Shown here in pieces: positions 8,541 through 15,579 of a DNA stretch of 64,000 nt. Each line of letters opens with the position of its first letter. Positions within the stretch are counted from its first letter, which is position 1. The DNA is from Methylophilaceae bacterium (GTDB lineage: Bacteria > Pseudomonadota > Gammaproteobacteria > Burkholderiales > Methylophilaceae). The notes beneath the pieces were generated by a model. It had not been told where the DNA came from, ran no database searches, and saw only the letters and a list, made by a program, of their open reading frames with translations. The stretch covers positions 62,001 through 126,000 of the forward strand of contig JAIYBT010000002.1 of the NCBI GenBank assembly GCA_027488395.1, in the 5' to 3' direction. The position numbers and the translations under genes are program-made.

Positions 8541-9191
8541 ATGAAAACAGATATACAGTTACAACAAGATGTATTGGACGAATTAAAGTGGGAGCCTTCC
8601 GTCAATGCCGCCAGCATTGGGGTGGAAGCTAAACAAGGTATTGTGACGCTCAACGGCCATGTGGATACGTTTTCAGAGAAGTGGTGCGCAGAAAGCGCGG
8701 CACAACGGGTGCTTGGTGTAAAAGCATTGGCGATTGAAATTGAAGTCAAACTGTTAACGGACGGGCAACGTACGGATGCGGATATTGCGCGTTCTGCCAA
8801 TAACATAGTCACTTGGTCAAATTATCTAAAAAATCAGCCAGTGCACATCATGGTAGAAAAAGGCTGGATCACCATCACGGGTAACGTTGCGTGGGCGTTT
8901 CAAAAAAGTAGCCTAGGGTTAGCATTGAGTCACTTAATTGGTGTGACTGGCATCAGTAACCAGCTGTCTATTGCGCCTATATTAAAACGTGACGCGGTTA
9001 AAACGGATATTGAGTGTGCGTTAAAGCGCCGCGCCATTGATAGCGTGAAAGATGTGTTGATTTCGGTGCAAGGCACAGAAGTGACGTTGTCTGGCCATGT
9101 ACATAGTTGGGCCGAGCGTGATTTAGTCAATCATTCCGCATGGAATACCTCGGGTGTTAAAAGTGTAGTCAATCATATTGCAATTTCATAA
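8541..9191 (+). CDS. Three-BON-domain protein (OsmY-like)
   Basis: The product is 216 residues from the ATG at 8541, preceded by CAGGAGAACGTC, nearly the same leader as the gene before it. Three BON domains follow each other (about 5-70, 80-145 and 150-215), each with the pattern V-x-V-x-x-G-x-V-x-L-x-G-x-V, for example GIVTLNGHVDTFSEK, GWITITGNVAW and GTEVTLSGHVHSWAE. BON domains bind phospholipid or peptidoglycan surfaces. There is no signal peptide, unlike E. coli OsmY, so it is probably cytoplasmic and membrane-associated (inference). It probably responds to osmotic or stationary-phase stress. Confidence 0.85.
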   Translation: MKTDIQLQQDVLDELKWEPSVNAASIGVEAKQGIVTLNGHVDTFSEKWCAESAAQRVLGVKALAIEIEVKLLTDGQRTDADIARSANNIVTWSNYLKNQPVHIMVEKGWITITGNVAWAFQKSSLGLALSHLIGVTGISNQLSIAPILKRDAVKTDIECALKRRAIDSVKDVLISVQGTEVTLSGHVHSWAERDLVNHSAWNTSGVKSVVNHIAIS

Positions 9192-9246
9192 ACGCGATAG
9201 ATGGTAACGCGCGCCTGATGTGATTGGTTTGCGCGGCCTTATCTGT

Positions 9247-9271
9247 GGTGATCAGCGTATGACTGATCACC
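9247..9271. terminator. Inverted repeat between convergent genes
   Basis: GGTGATCAG (9247-9255), 7-base loop, CTGATCACC (9263-9271): a perfect 9-bp stem located 5 bases from the stop of the cfa-type gene and 56 bases after the BON gene. It lacks a U-tract on either strand, so it may act as an RNA 3'-end stabiliser or as a protein site rather than a classical terminator. Confidence 0.5.
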
Positions 9272-9275
9272 CAAT

Positions 9276-10637
9276 TCATGCCCGCTTGTGGCTGCTGAGC
9301 ATCATATGCTGGCGTCGTAGCGGTAGGCTGGCAGCCGATGGGCCACGTTGCCGCAACAAGATTTGATAAATGCCGAGTCGGCCTTGACTAAACGCTTGGG
9401 CACTGGCGGTCATGTAAGCCAGCCACACTCGATAAGTCGCTTCGTTTACGTGTTGCAACGCGGCTTGGTGTTGCTGCATCAGACGTCTGACCCAATGGCG
9501 TAAGGTTAAAGCGTAATGTTCGCGCATGCTTTCTATGTCAATAATCTCAAACTGTGCCAATGCCATGTGTTGTTGAATATTGACGATGGTATCGAGTTGT
9601 CCATCTGGAAACACATAACGGTTAATAAAGGTCTTGCCTAGCGAGTCGCCCCAGCCAGCTTGTTCACTGGTGATGCCATGATTCAGCACCATGCCATCGG
9701 GTGCGAGTAGGCGTTGCATGGTGGCGAAATAGACGGGTAATTGGGCGATGCCCACATGTTCAAACATACCGATACTGGCAATTTTGTCATACTGTGCGTG
9801 ACCCGAAATATCTCGGTAATCTTGTAAAGCAACACTGACATGCGCCTGTAAACCTGCGCTGAGGATATGCGCATTGACGGCATCATATTGGCGTTGGCTG
9901 AGCGTGACACCATGCGCGGTCACGCCGTAATATTGTGCAGCATGCAGAATCAGCGCCCCCCAGCCACAGCCAATGTCTAATAAACGTTCGCCCGGTTTGA
10001 GTTGCAGCTTGCGACAAATTAAATCGAGTTTATCAAATTGGGCCTGCGCTAACGATTGCTGTTCATCTGCAAAGTATGCGCAGGAATACACCATGGCTGG
10101 ATCTAACCATAATCGGTAAAAATCGTTGGAGACATCATAATGAAATTGTACGGCAGCCATGTTTTCTGCTCGACTATGCGTCTCAACCACCTCTGCTTTA
10201 AAAAAATAACTACGGTGCCATTTAGGAACGGTCATGGTCGGTGTGCGCCAAGCCGACCACAGATGCTGTATGGCTAGCAAACGCGCGCGCCAATCCATTC
10301 TTAATTGTTCAAATTGATCACGCATGGCCAACAACGCGCTTAAATCGCCAATCACGTCTATTTCGCCCATGAAGTAGGATTCTGCGAAACAGATCGGATC
10401 GCGACGTTTGATAAAGGCCTGAATCACTGCCGGCGTTTTGAACACTAATCGAAAAGGACTGCCTGCAGCAGGCATGGGTTGTTGACCCAGGGAAACGCAT
10501 TGCCCATCCCAAAATTGCACATGCAAGTGACCGTCAAACGTTGCAAACAATTGCTGCATAAACTGCATGGCGGAGTGGGTATGGGTGTGTATCTGCTGCG
10601 CAATGGTGTGGTGCTGAAACGGTTGTTGCATAAGCAT
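9276..10637 (-). CDS. cfa: Cyclopropane-fatty-acyl-phospholipid synthase family methyltransferase
   Basis: The 453-residue enzyme transfers a methylene group from S-adenosylmethionine to the double bond of unsaturated acyl chains in membrane phospholipids, usually in stationary phase or acid stress. The N-terminal lipid-binding region spans about 30-140. HYDVSNDFYRLWLDPAMVYS marks the start of the catalytic core and LLDIGCGWGALILHAA the SAM-binding motif I. ATGs at 10637 and 10631 both follow AAGGA; the second has better spacing. It is divergent from the Crp/Fnr-type regulator genes, an arrangement that suggests control by them (inference). Some betaproteobacterial homologues are annotated only as SAM-dependent methyltransferases. 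Confidence 0.88.
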   Translation of the reverse strand: MLMQQPFQHHTIAQQIHTHTHSAMQFMQQLFATFDGHLHVQFWDGQCVSLGQQPMPAAGSPFRLVFKTPAVIQAFIKRRDPICFAESYFMGEIDVIGDLSALLAMRDQFEQLRMDWRARLLAIQHLWSAWRTPTMTVPKWHRSYFFKAEVVETHSRAENMAAVQFHYDVSNDFYRLWLDPAMVYSCAYFADEQQSLAQAQFDKLDLICRKLQLKPGERLLDIGCGWGALILHAAQYYGVTAHGVTLSQRQYDAVNAHILSAGLQAHVSVALQDYRDISGHAQYDKIASIGMFEHVGIAQLPVYFATMQRLLAPDGMVLNHGITSEQAGWGDSLGKTFINRYVFPDGQLDTIVNIQQHMALAQFEIIDIESMREHYALTLRHWVRRLMQQHQAALQHVNEATYRVWLAYMTASAQAFSQGRLGIYQILLRQRGPSAASLPLRRQHMMLSSHKRA

Positions 10638-10752
10638 TCATCCTTATGTTGTACGCCACACCATAGACTTGTGTGTTTCAAGGCAAGTTGGTGCGAGGTC
10701 AGCGTATTGATTGGTAAACACTCACGTTATGGCGGATGCATAGGGCCTGTCA

Positions 10753-10819
10753 GTACGTGATCGAACATAAATGTATGGAATACCGTTTTCAGGGTGCGAT
10801 ATGTACGATATCGAACATA
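10753..10819. repeat. Direct repeat pair in the cfa/crp divergent region, candidate operator
   Basis: GTACGTGATCGAACATA (10753-10769) and GTACGATATCGAACATA (10803-10819) match at 15 of 17 positions and start exactly 50 bases apart, close to five helical turns. Both lie between the start of the cfa-type gene and the likely start (10873) of the Crp/Fnr-type regulator. The phasing suggests two operator copies on the same face of the DNA. Autoregulation by the neighbouring regulator is possible, but the motif is not an obvious Crp or Fnr consensus. Confidence 0.55.
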
Positions 10820-10872
10820 CGCAGACGCTGAGATGCTCTATGATAAACGCTTATTCAGCGCCAAAGACTGTT

Positions 10873-11601
10873 ATGTCACACCCTCACTCTCCACAACAAA
10901 ATCATTTGCTCGATGCTTTACCCGAATCAGATTACACCCGTATTCATGCTTCTTTGGAGTATGTCAGTATGCCTTTAGGCCAAGCCCTGTATGAATCAGG
11001 GGGCCAATTGCAGCACGTGTACTTTCCCACTACAGCCATCATTTCTTTGTTATACGTACTTGAAAATGGCGCCTCCGCAGAAATTGCCGTGGTAGGCAAT
11101 GAAGGCGTGCTAGGCGTTTCATTGTTTATGGGCGGCGAGACCACGCCAAGTCGTGCGGTGGTGCAAAGTGCAGGCTTTGGTTACCGCATGCGCGCTACAT
11201 TATTGAAGCAAGAATTTAATCGTGGCGGACCGATGATGCATTTATTGCTGCGGTATACCCAAGCGTTGATCACACAAATGGCACAAACCGCAGTGTGTAA
11301 TCGTCACCATAGTATTGAGCAACAATTATGTCGCTGGTTGCTGTTGAGTTTAGATCGTCTGGCGGCAGATGACTTAAACATGACACAAGAGTTGATAGCC
11401 AATATGTTGGGGGTAAGACGTGAAGGGGTGACTGAAGCTGCGGGCAAGCTACAACGCGCCGGCTTGATCGAATATTCACGTGGCCATATTCGCGTACTTG
11501 ACCGTCCAAAATTGGAGCTCAGAGTATGTGAATGTTATCAAGTGGTCAAAACTGAGTTTGATCGTTTATTGCCAGATATGCATCGAAATCACGGGCATTA
11601 A
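10873..11601 (+). CDS. Crp/Fnr-family transcriptional regulator, copy 1
   Basis: The product is 242 residues from the ATG at 10873, chosen because homologues begin close to this point (MSHPHSPQQN-HLLDALPE). Earlier in-frame ATGs at 10771 and 10840 would include the direct-repeat operator candidates. The N-terminal cyclic-nucleotide-like beta-barrel (about 20-140) contains GASAEIAVVGNEG and GGETTPSRAVV. The C-terminal HTH_Crp-type winged helix (about 160-225) contains ELIANMLGVRREGVTEAA. No Fnr-type N-terminal cysteine cluster is present, so it is not an oxygen sensor of the Fnr type. The ligand is unknown. It is divergent from the cfa-type gene and followed by a paralogue. Confidence 0.85.
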   Translation: MSHPHSPQQNHLLDALPESDYTRIHASLEYVSMPLGQALYESGGQLQHVYFPTTAIISLLYVLENGASAEIAVVGNEGVLGVSLFMGGETTPSRAVVQSAGFGYRMRATLLKQEFNRGGPMMHLLLRYTQALITQMAQTAVCNRHHSIEQQLCRWLLLSLDRLAADDLNMTQELIANMLGVRREGVTEAAGKLQRAGLIEYSRGHIRVLDRPKLELRVCECYQVVKTEFDRLLPDMHRNHGH

Positions 11602-11689
11602 ATCGCCATTGTTACCATTTCTGGCAGATAGCATCAGGCAAGTGGTTTAACGCACAGTGCATGCATAGGATGGCTGTTAAGCTGGATCA

Positions 11690-12400
11690 ATGACCCATAC
11701 TGTGCAAGACAATCAATTAATCGCTGCACTTGAACCACACCTTCAACATCAACTGCAGTTGGCAGGCACATGGGTCGAGCTGGTGGTCGGACAATTACTG
11801 AACAATGGCGATCAAGCCCCAGCCGATGTGTACTTCCCTGGGGCTGGAGTGATTGCACTCATGATGCAACAAGCAGACGACAAAGCGATGGCCATTACGC
11901 TGGTCAGTCACGCTGGCATGCTGGGTATTTATCCATTATTAAGTGGCGCAGATGCGCCCTATACTGGGTGGGTAATCATCCCCGGACATGCGTTGCGCAT
12001 CCCCGTGTTGCAACTCAACACGCTACGTGCAAGCTTGCCAACGTTGTCGCAAACACTGGATGCTGCCATTGCAGTCCATGTAGCACAACTGGCACAAGCC
12101 GTGGTATGTCATGGCCTACACAGCATCCAACAACGGTTAGCGAGCCTATTGTTGCAATTGGGCACACAGTTACAACAAGCGCATTTACATCTAACGCATA
12201 CCACGTTAGCCAAGCTATTGGGTGTGAGGCGATCAGGCGTGACCTTAGCGGCCCATGCCCTGCAACAACAGTGCGTGGTGCGCTACAGCCGTGGCGATAT
12301 CACCTTACTTGATATCGCCTCTCTCAATCAAATGGCTTGCCAATGTGCGGCGATGAATCAAGCCTATCAAACATGGTCGACCACACCCCAAGCCAGTTAG
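11690..12400 (+). CDS. Crp/Fnr-family regulator, divergent paralogue
   Basis: A 236-residue protein that aligns by eye with the preceding regulator along its length (VYFPGAGVIALM versus VYFPTTAIISLL; LAKLLGVRRSGVTLAA versus IANMLGVRREGVTEAA; RYSRGDITLLD versus EYSRGHIRVLD). The recognition helix is kept, but the ligand-pocket segment GGETTPSRAVVQ has become SGADAPYTGWVI, losing the Glu and the Arg. It is also unusually Gln-rich (LLQLGTQLQQAHLHL). It probably binds the same or a similar DNA site without the original effector, perhaps as a competitor or heterodimer partner (inference). It follows copy 1 by 88 bases. Confidence 0.8.
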   Translation: MTHTVQDNQLIAALEPHLQHQLQLAGTWVELVVGQLLNNGDQAPADVYFPGAGVIALMMQQADDKAMAITLVSHAGMLGIYPLLSGADAPYTGWVIIPGHALRIPVLQLNTLRASLPTLSQTLDAAIAVHVAQLAQAVVCHGLHSIQQRLASLLLQLGTQLQQAHLHLTHTTLAKLLGVRRSGVTLAAHALQQQCVVRYSRGDITLLDIASLNQMACQCAAMNQAYQTWSTTPQAS

Positions 12401-12444
12401 TCAGCGTTGCTTTTCCAATGGTTGGTGGTTACGGCAAGTTGGCG

Positions 12445-12777
12445 TTAACGTGGCTTTGTCTCTATGGGTGTGATGTTCGATGGTTGCAAAACAACCCTCA
12501 GACGCCACAAACGCCACAACTCCCAAAGACGCCAAGCTTGCTGTAAGCGGGTTTGATGATGCTGAGGCAACAATCGCCACAATGCACGCAACCAGCGTAA
12601 TGGGGGGTAACGATGCACGAGCCAGCCAACGATGTCGGGAGGCGCTGCTAAATGCAGGTCTGCCTGCATCGCTTGGAGGCATCCGCTAAGCTGTTGTCTT
12701 TGTGTTGCAGCCGTTGCAATTAATCGGGCGCGTTGTTCGGTCAATATCGCTAAGCGTTGTGTAGGCATGACGTTCAT
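12445..12777 (-). CDS. YqjK-like protein with Trp-rich repeat tail
   Basis: About 110 residues. The N-terminal part (RLAILTEQRARLIATAATQRQQL) has the Arg/Ala/Gln-rich amphipathic pattern of the YqjK-like family. The C-terminal part carries WLRALWRLLP and then RLWELWRLWRLR, a Trp/Leu/Arg repeat encoded by short DNA repeats near 12500-12535. It is the third gene of a minus-strand set with DUF883 (YqjD-like) and holin-like (YqjE-like) genes, in the order seen for yqjD-yqjE-yqjK in enterobacteria. ATGs at 12777 or 12768 are possible; neither has a strong ribosome binding site. The function is unknown, probably membrane-surface associated. Confidence 0.65.
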   Translation of the reverse strand: MNVMPTQRLAILTEQRARLIATAATQRQQLSGCLQAMQADLHLAAPPDIVGWLVHRYPPLRWLRALWRLLPQHHQTRLQQAWRLWELWRLWRLRVVLQPSNITPIETKPR

Positions 12778-12879
12778 TGACAAGCAATAGTGCAGGCGCT
12801 GTTGCAGACAATGGTGGAGGGGAATGGGCTGGAAGGGTTGGCAGTCGTCATGAGCGTATCGTTGGCATCGCTGTATGGT

Positions 12880-13284
12880 TTAAGCGGTCGCATCCTCTTC
12901 AATAGGCCGCTCGATGGCTTGCCAATCTTTGACTAATTCACTCAGACTGGTTTCGAACAACTTGGGTTTTGTGCGCATGCGAATGATGGTTCGACGCCAT
13001 GCATATACACCGATGCATAAGTAGACGATGGCGAGACCGCTTAACGTCATTAAGCGGTGATGCTCCCAAAAAAACACGATCAATAACGTATTGAGCATTA
13101 GCAGCGCCATGCCAAGCGCAACAATGGCTAGGCACAGCATATTAAATAGCCGTAGCAAATAAATACGGTCTTCTTCTATATCCAAAGCAAGTATTTGCAA
13201 CCGAGTATGCAATATGGCAATCAGCGTTTTGACTAAGGTTTTGCTTGAAGAGATGAAGTGCATGGGTGGGGGAGCGCTCGCCAT
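12880..13284 (-). CDS. Phage-holin-family / YqjE-like membrane protein
   Basis: The 134-residue protein has two adjacent hydrophobic helices (about 48-75 and 80-100) separated by FFWEHHRLM. An N-terminal amphipathic stretch (TLVKTLIAILHTRLQILALD) and a charged C-terminus flank them, the pattern of the putative Actinobacterial holin-X / YqjE family. Despite the name, this family is chromosomal and linked to stress and membrane-anchored DUF883 proteins rather than phage lysis. The start is 9 bases after the stop of the YqjD-like gene, so they are co-transcribed. Confidence 0.8.
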   Translation of the reverse strand: MASAPPPMHFISSSKTLVKTLIAILHTRLQILALDIEEDRIYLLRLFNMLCLAIVALGMALLMLNTLLIVFFWEHHRLMTLSGLAIVYLCIGVYAWRRTIIRMRTKPKLFETSLSELVKDWQAIERPIEEDATA

Positions 13285-13293
13285 GATGCGCCC

Positions 13294-13629
13294 TTAGCGT
13301 TTGATTAACCAGCCAATAGCAAAGCCAACAACGGCGCCAGTGGCAACGGATTGCCAAGGATGCGCATGGACATAACTGTCAGTGGCTTGGATGGCGGCCT
13401 TCGATTCGGCAACGATGGCTGCTTCTTGCGCTTGTAAGCAGTCTTTGACGTTTTGGATGGAGCGGGTGATATTGGCTCGGATTTCATCTACTTTATCACC
13501 GCTTTGTTCGGCCGTGGCTTGTAACAACGCTTGTGCGTCTGTGAGGACAGCTTGCAAATCTTTTTGTAATCGTTGCCCCGCGCTCGGATGAAAAATTTTA
13601 GGAATGATGCCATCTAACAAGGTGTTCAT
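13294..13629 (-). CDS. DUF883 family protein (YqjD/ElaB-like)
   Basis: A 111-residue protein with GAGAGAACC before the ATG. A long Ala/Gln-rich amphipathic helix (about 20-85) is followed by SYVHAHPWQSVATGAVVGFA and a C-terminal IGWLIKR, the conserved DUF883 membrane anchor with its Gly-rich motif. E. coli YqjD, ElaB and YgaM are inner-membrane proteins that bind ribosomes in stationary phase; by family, this protein probably tethers ribosomes or otherwise protects the membrane under stress. It is the first clear gene of the set with the YqjE- and YqjK-like proteins. Confidence 0.88.
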   Translation of the reverse strand: MNTLLDGIIPKIFHPSAGQRLQKDLQAVLTDAQALLQATAEQSGDKVDEIRANITRSIQNVKDCLQAQEAAIVAESKAAIQATDSYVHAHPWQSVATGAVVGFAIGWLIKR

Positions 13630-13650
13630 AACGGTTCTCTCAGTTGATTT

Positions 13651-13911
13651 TTAAAAAATAGGCAGTACTTGGAAATCATTGGCGAACAAGGATGCAATTG
13701 CCTGCAATACAGCGGCAACCAAAGCGGCGACCAAGCGATCACCTAGATCAAGATTCGCAAATGGTTGCTTGCTTTGATCATATGCTTGCCAAAGATCATT
13801 GAACGGATTGATAAGCCCATCATCGCCGAATTGATGTGGTCTCTCTGTGCGCTGACACACCTTAGTAAACACAGCGATCATCGTTGCATACCTGATTCGC
13901 TGCCAGCGCAT
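13651..13911 (-). CDS. Hypothetical small protein
   Basis: Up to 86 residues, or 76 if the internal ATG at 13881 is used. A hydrophilic N-terminus (RTERPHQFGDDGLINPFNDLW) is followed by a hydrophobic segment, LGDRLVAALVAAVLQAIASL. I do not recognise the family. It ends 22 bases before the YqjD-like gene and could be the first gene of that set. No strong ribosome binding site is visible, so a chance open frame cannot be excluded. Confidence 0.42.
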   Translation of the reverse strand: MRWQRIRYATMIAVFTKVCQRTERPHQFGDDGLINPFNDLWQAYDQSKQPFANLDLGDRLVAALVAAVLQAIASLFANDFQVLPIF

Positions 13912-14130
13912 GCGGGCCTGTCACTATTTGGCAAAAAAAGCGTATGCGTACCGTTCTAGCGTTGTGAATCCAGCCATGTGAGCAACACCTTTGGAAAGAA
14001 TCCCCCCTCTGTGCGCGAGTGCACGGAGCGCAAGGGCTATCCCCTGTCATGATCGATTGAGCATATGGACTGCCTCTGTGCGTTGAAAGCGGCCAAATGT
14101 ACCGTCTACAAATGTTGATAAGGAAACGTG

Positions 14131-14442
14131 ATGCCAATGACAAGTATGCGATGGATGAGTACGCTTATGTTGATCAGTGTGGCGGTTGGTAGCCACGCCG
14201 CCACCATACACCCGCGTTATTACAGCGAAGCAGAATTGCATCAGATGGATCGTAATTTGGACAATAAAGTCACGAAACAAGAATTTTTAGAGTACAGCGA
14301 ACAAGCGTTTGAATTGATGGTATTGGTGGATGGGGTGGTAGTGTTAAAGCCAAGAACCACGCAACCTATGTTGAAAGATACAGTGACGATACCCAAAGCA
14401 CCCAAAAGCACGCAATCAATGCCGCCAGTAGCCCGCCCTTAA
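14131..14442 (+). CDS. Small secreted EF-hand protein
   Basis: The product is 103 residues from the ATG at 14131, with AAGG 7 bases upstream (an in-frame GTG at 14128 is less likely). A signal peptide (MPMTSMRWMSTLMLISVAVG-SHA) is followed by YYSEAELHQM and then one EF-hand loop, DRNLDNKVTKQE, with Asp/Asn/Asp at positions 1, 3, 5 and Glu at 12. The C-terminal 35 residues are Pro/Lys/Thr-rich and disordered. A single EF-hand suggests a dimer or a calcium-responsive periplasmic protein. The role is unknown. Confidence 0.72.
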   Translation: MPMTSMRWMSTLMLISVAVGSHAATIHPRYYSEAELHQMDRNLDNKVTKQEFLEYSEQAFELMVLVDGVVVLKPRTTQPMLKDTVTIPKAPKSTQSMPPVARP

Positions 14443-14471
14443 AAACGCGATGACATGATTGTGGCTATATC

Positions 14472-14500
14472 TGCGCGATATGAGCATGCGCGATATGAGC
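14472..14500. repeat. Perfect 14-bp tandem direct repeat
   Basis: TGCGCGATATGAGC occurs at 14472-14485 and again at 14487-14500, one base apart, in the non-coding gap between two convergent genes. A CGTGCG-CTTGA-CGCACG hairpin at 14556-14572 lies between the repeat and the stop of the phospholipase gene and may be its terminator. Confidence 0.75.
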
Positions 14501-14580
14501 TTGCGTGCAGCGCTAAATAATTGCTGTTGGTAGCGATCAACAATCTTAGCGTAAACGTGCGCTTGACGCACGGGAACTGC

Positions 14581-15441
14581 TTAACAATCGGGCTGGATCA
14601 CCCATTGATGGTGGTATTGTTCAAACAAGCGGATGGCACGGGTTGGGCGTAGTCTTGCATCTTGCAAACATTTGCTGCGCCATTGGTCGAGTTGATCCAT
14701 ACCGAGGTGAATTTGTTCTGCATGCAAACTTGGAAACTCGCCTTGTAACAACTTAGGCAGTTCTTGTAAGGCCAAGCTGACCTGTGTTTGATAATAGTGC
14801 AGTTTAGTTTCAAACTCATTATCCATGGCTTTATAGCGGTAGTACAAGCCTTGCGGAATACGTGAAAAACGTAACGCATCATCAGCCAGCGCCAAGCGTT
14901 TCACCGCAGTATTGAGTACATCGGGTGACATATGCAATGTGCTAGACAAGGTCTCCACAATCGCTGTGCGCTGATCGCGCAATAATTGCCCTGGCATCGG
15001 TAAATCACGTTGATACAGGTGTGCATCCATTGCCCATTCTGCAGTGGCATGGGTCAGCACACTGGCATGTCGCCATTTAGCCTCAAAACTGGGGACAAAA
15101 TGCTGGTGCGCGACGACATCGGTCAGCAAATGAATGTTGTAGCCTATGCCAAGTGCTAAGGCCATGTCATCTTCGGTCTGGAGTAATTGTTGACCGATGC
15201 CCCAGCCATGGCTATGCCGAAAGCTACGCGACACCACTGCTAAATCAGGTAAGCAAGCGCCTGTCATTACCCATTGCGGATAACGCTGCATCAGCGTGAT
15301 CAACGGTGCGGGTAACAAGGGCAGCGCTGCTAACAAGCTGTGGGTGTATGCAATGTGGGCGTATAAGCCCCATGCCATGGCATCATTGGGTAAACAAAGC
15401 CAGATACACCAAGCACACAATACACTGAGTCTTTTTTTCAT
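14581..15441 (-). CDS. Secreted zinc-dependent phospholipase C family protein
   Basis: A 286-residue protein of the PF00882 family, which hydrolyses phospholipids to diacylglycerol and a phosphorylated head group. A signal peptide ends AMA-WG, so the mature protein would start with Trp24, as in Bacillus cereus PLC, where the N-terminal Trp binds zinc. Further candidate ligands follow with the right spacing: D66 (GACLPDLAVV), H78, H104 and D108 (YNIHLLTDVVAHQHF), H112/H114, H131 and E135 (HATAEWAMDAHL). It is exported to the periplasm or beyond. It is divergent from a GT4 glycosyltransferase and close to pstSCAB, which suggests phosphate release from phospholipid (inference). Confidence 0.8.
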   Translation of the reverse strand: MKKRLSVLCAWCIWLCLPNDAMAWGLYAHIAYTHSLLAALPLLPAPLITLMQRYPQWVMTGACLPDLAVVSRSFRHSHGWGIGQQLLQTEDDMALALGIGYNIHLLTDVVAHQHFVPSFEAKWRHASVLTHATAEWAMDAHLYQRDLPMPGQLLRDQRTAIVETLSSTLHMSPDVLNTAVKRLALADDALRFSRIPQGLYYRYKAMDNEFETKLHYYQTQVSLALQELPKLLQGEFPSLHAEQIHLGMDQLDQWRSKCLQDARLRPTRAIRLFEQYHHQWVIQPDC

Positions 15442-15495
15442 GCAGGCAATATGCAGGCTGGATGTGACAGCATGGTTAAGTTTCTGTGAATGCCA

Positions 15496-15525
15496 TATGA
15501 CAACAAACCGTCATAAAAGCATCAT
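15496..15525 (+). promoter_or_regulatory. Candidate degenerate Pho box and inverted repeat before the glycosyltransferase
   Basis: CCGTCATAAAAGCATCAT (15508-15525) matches the Pho box pattern CTGTCAT-AWAW-CTGTCAY at about 14 of 18 positions: the first half-site is good, the second weak. It ends 54 bases before the glycosyltransferase ATG, the same distance as the strong Pho box from pstS. It overlaps an inverted repeat TATGAC-N8-GTCATA (15496-15515). PhoB control is an inference. Confidence 0.42.
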
Positions 15526-15579
15526 CTAGCAAGGTTATGCTAACTGGTTGAATAAATTGAACAGTTTGAAAGCCATGCT

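Noticed and set aside
12401-12682. Alternative minus-strand frame of 93 codons over the YqjK-like gene
   Set aside because: The frame at 12445-12777 has the YqjK-like N-terminus and fits the YqjD/YqjE context; the other has Ser/Ala-rich random composition.
12880-13284. Holin-family gene as a sign of a prophage
   Set aside because: No lysin, terminase, portal, integrase or attachment site is near; the gene sits in the chromosomal YqjD-YqjE-YqjK order.
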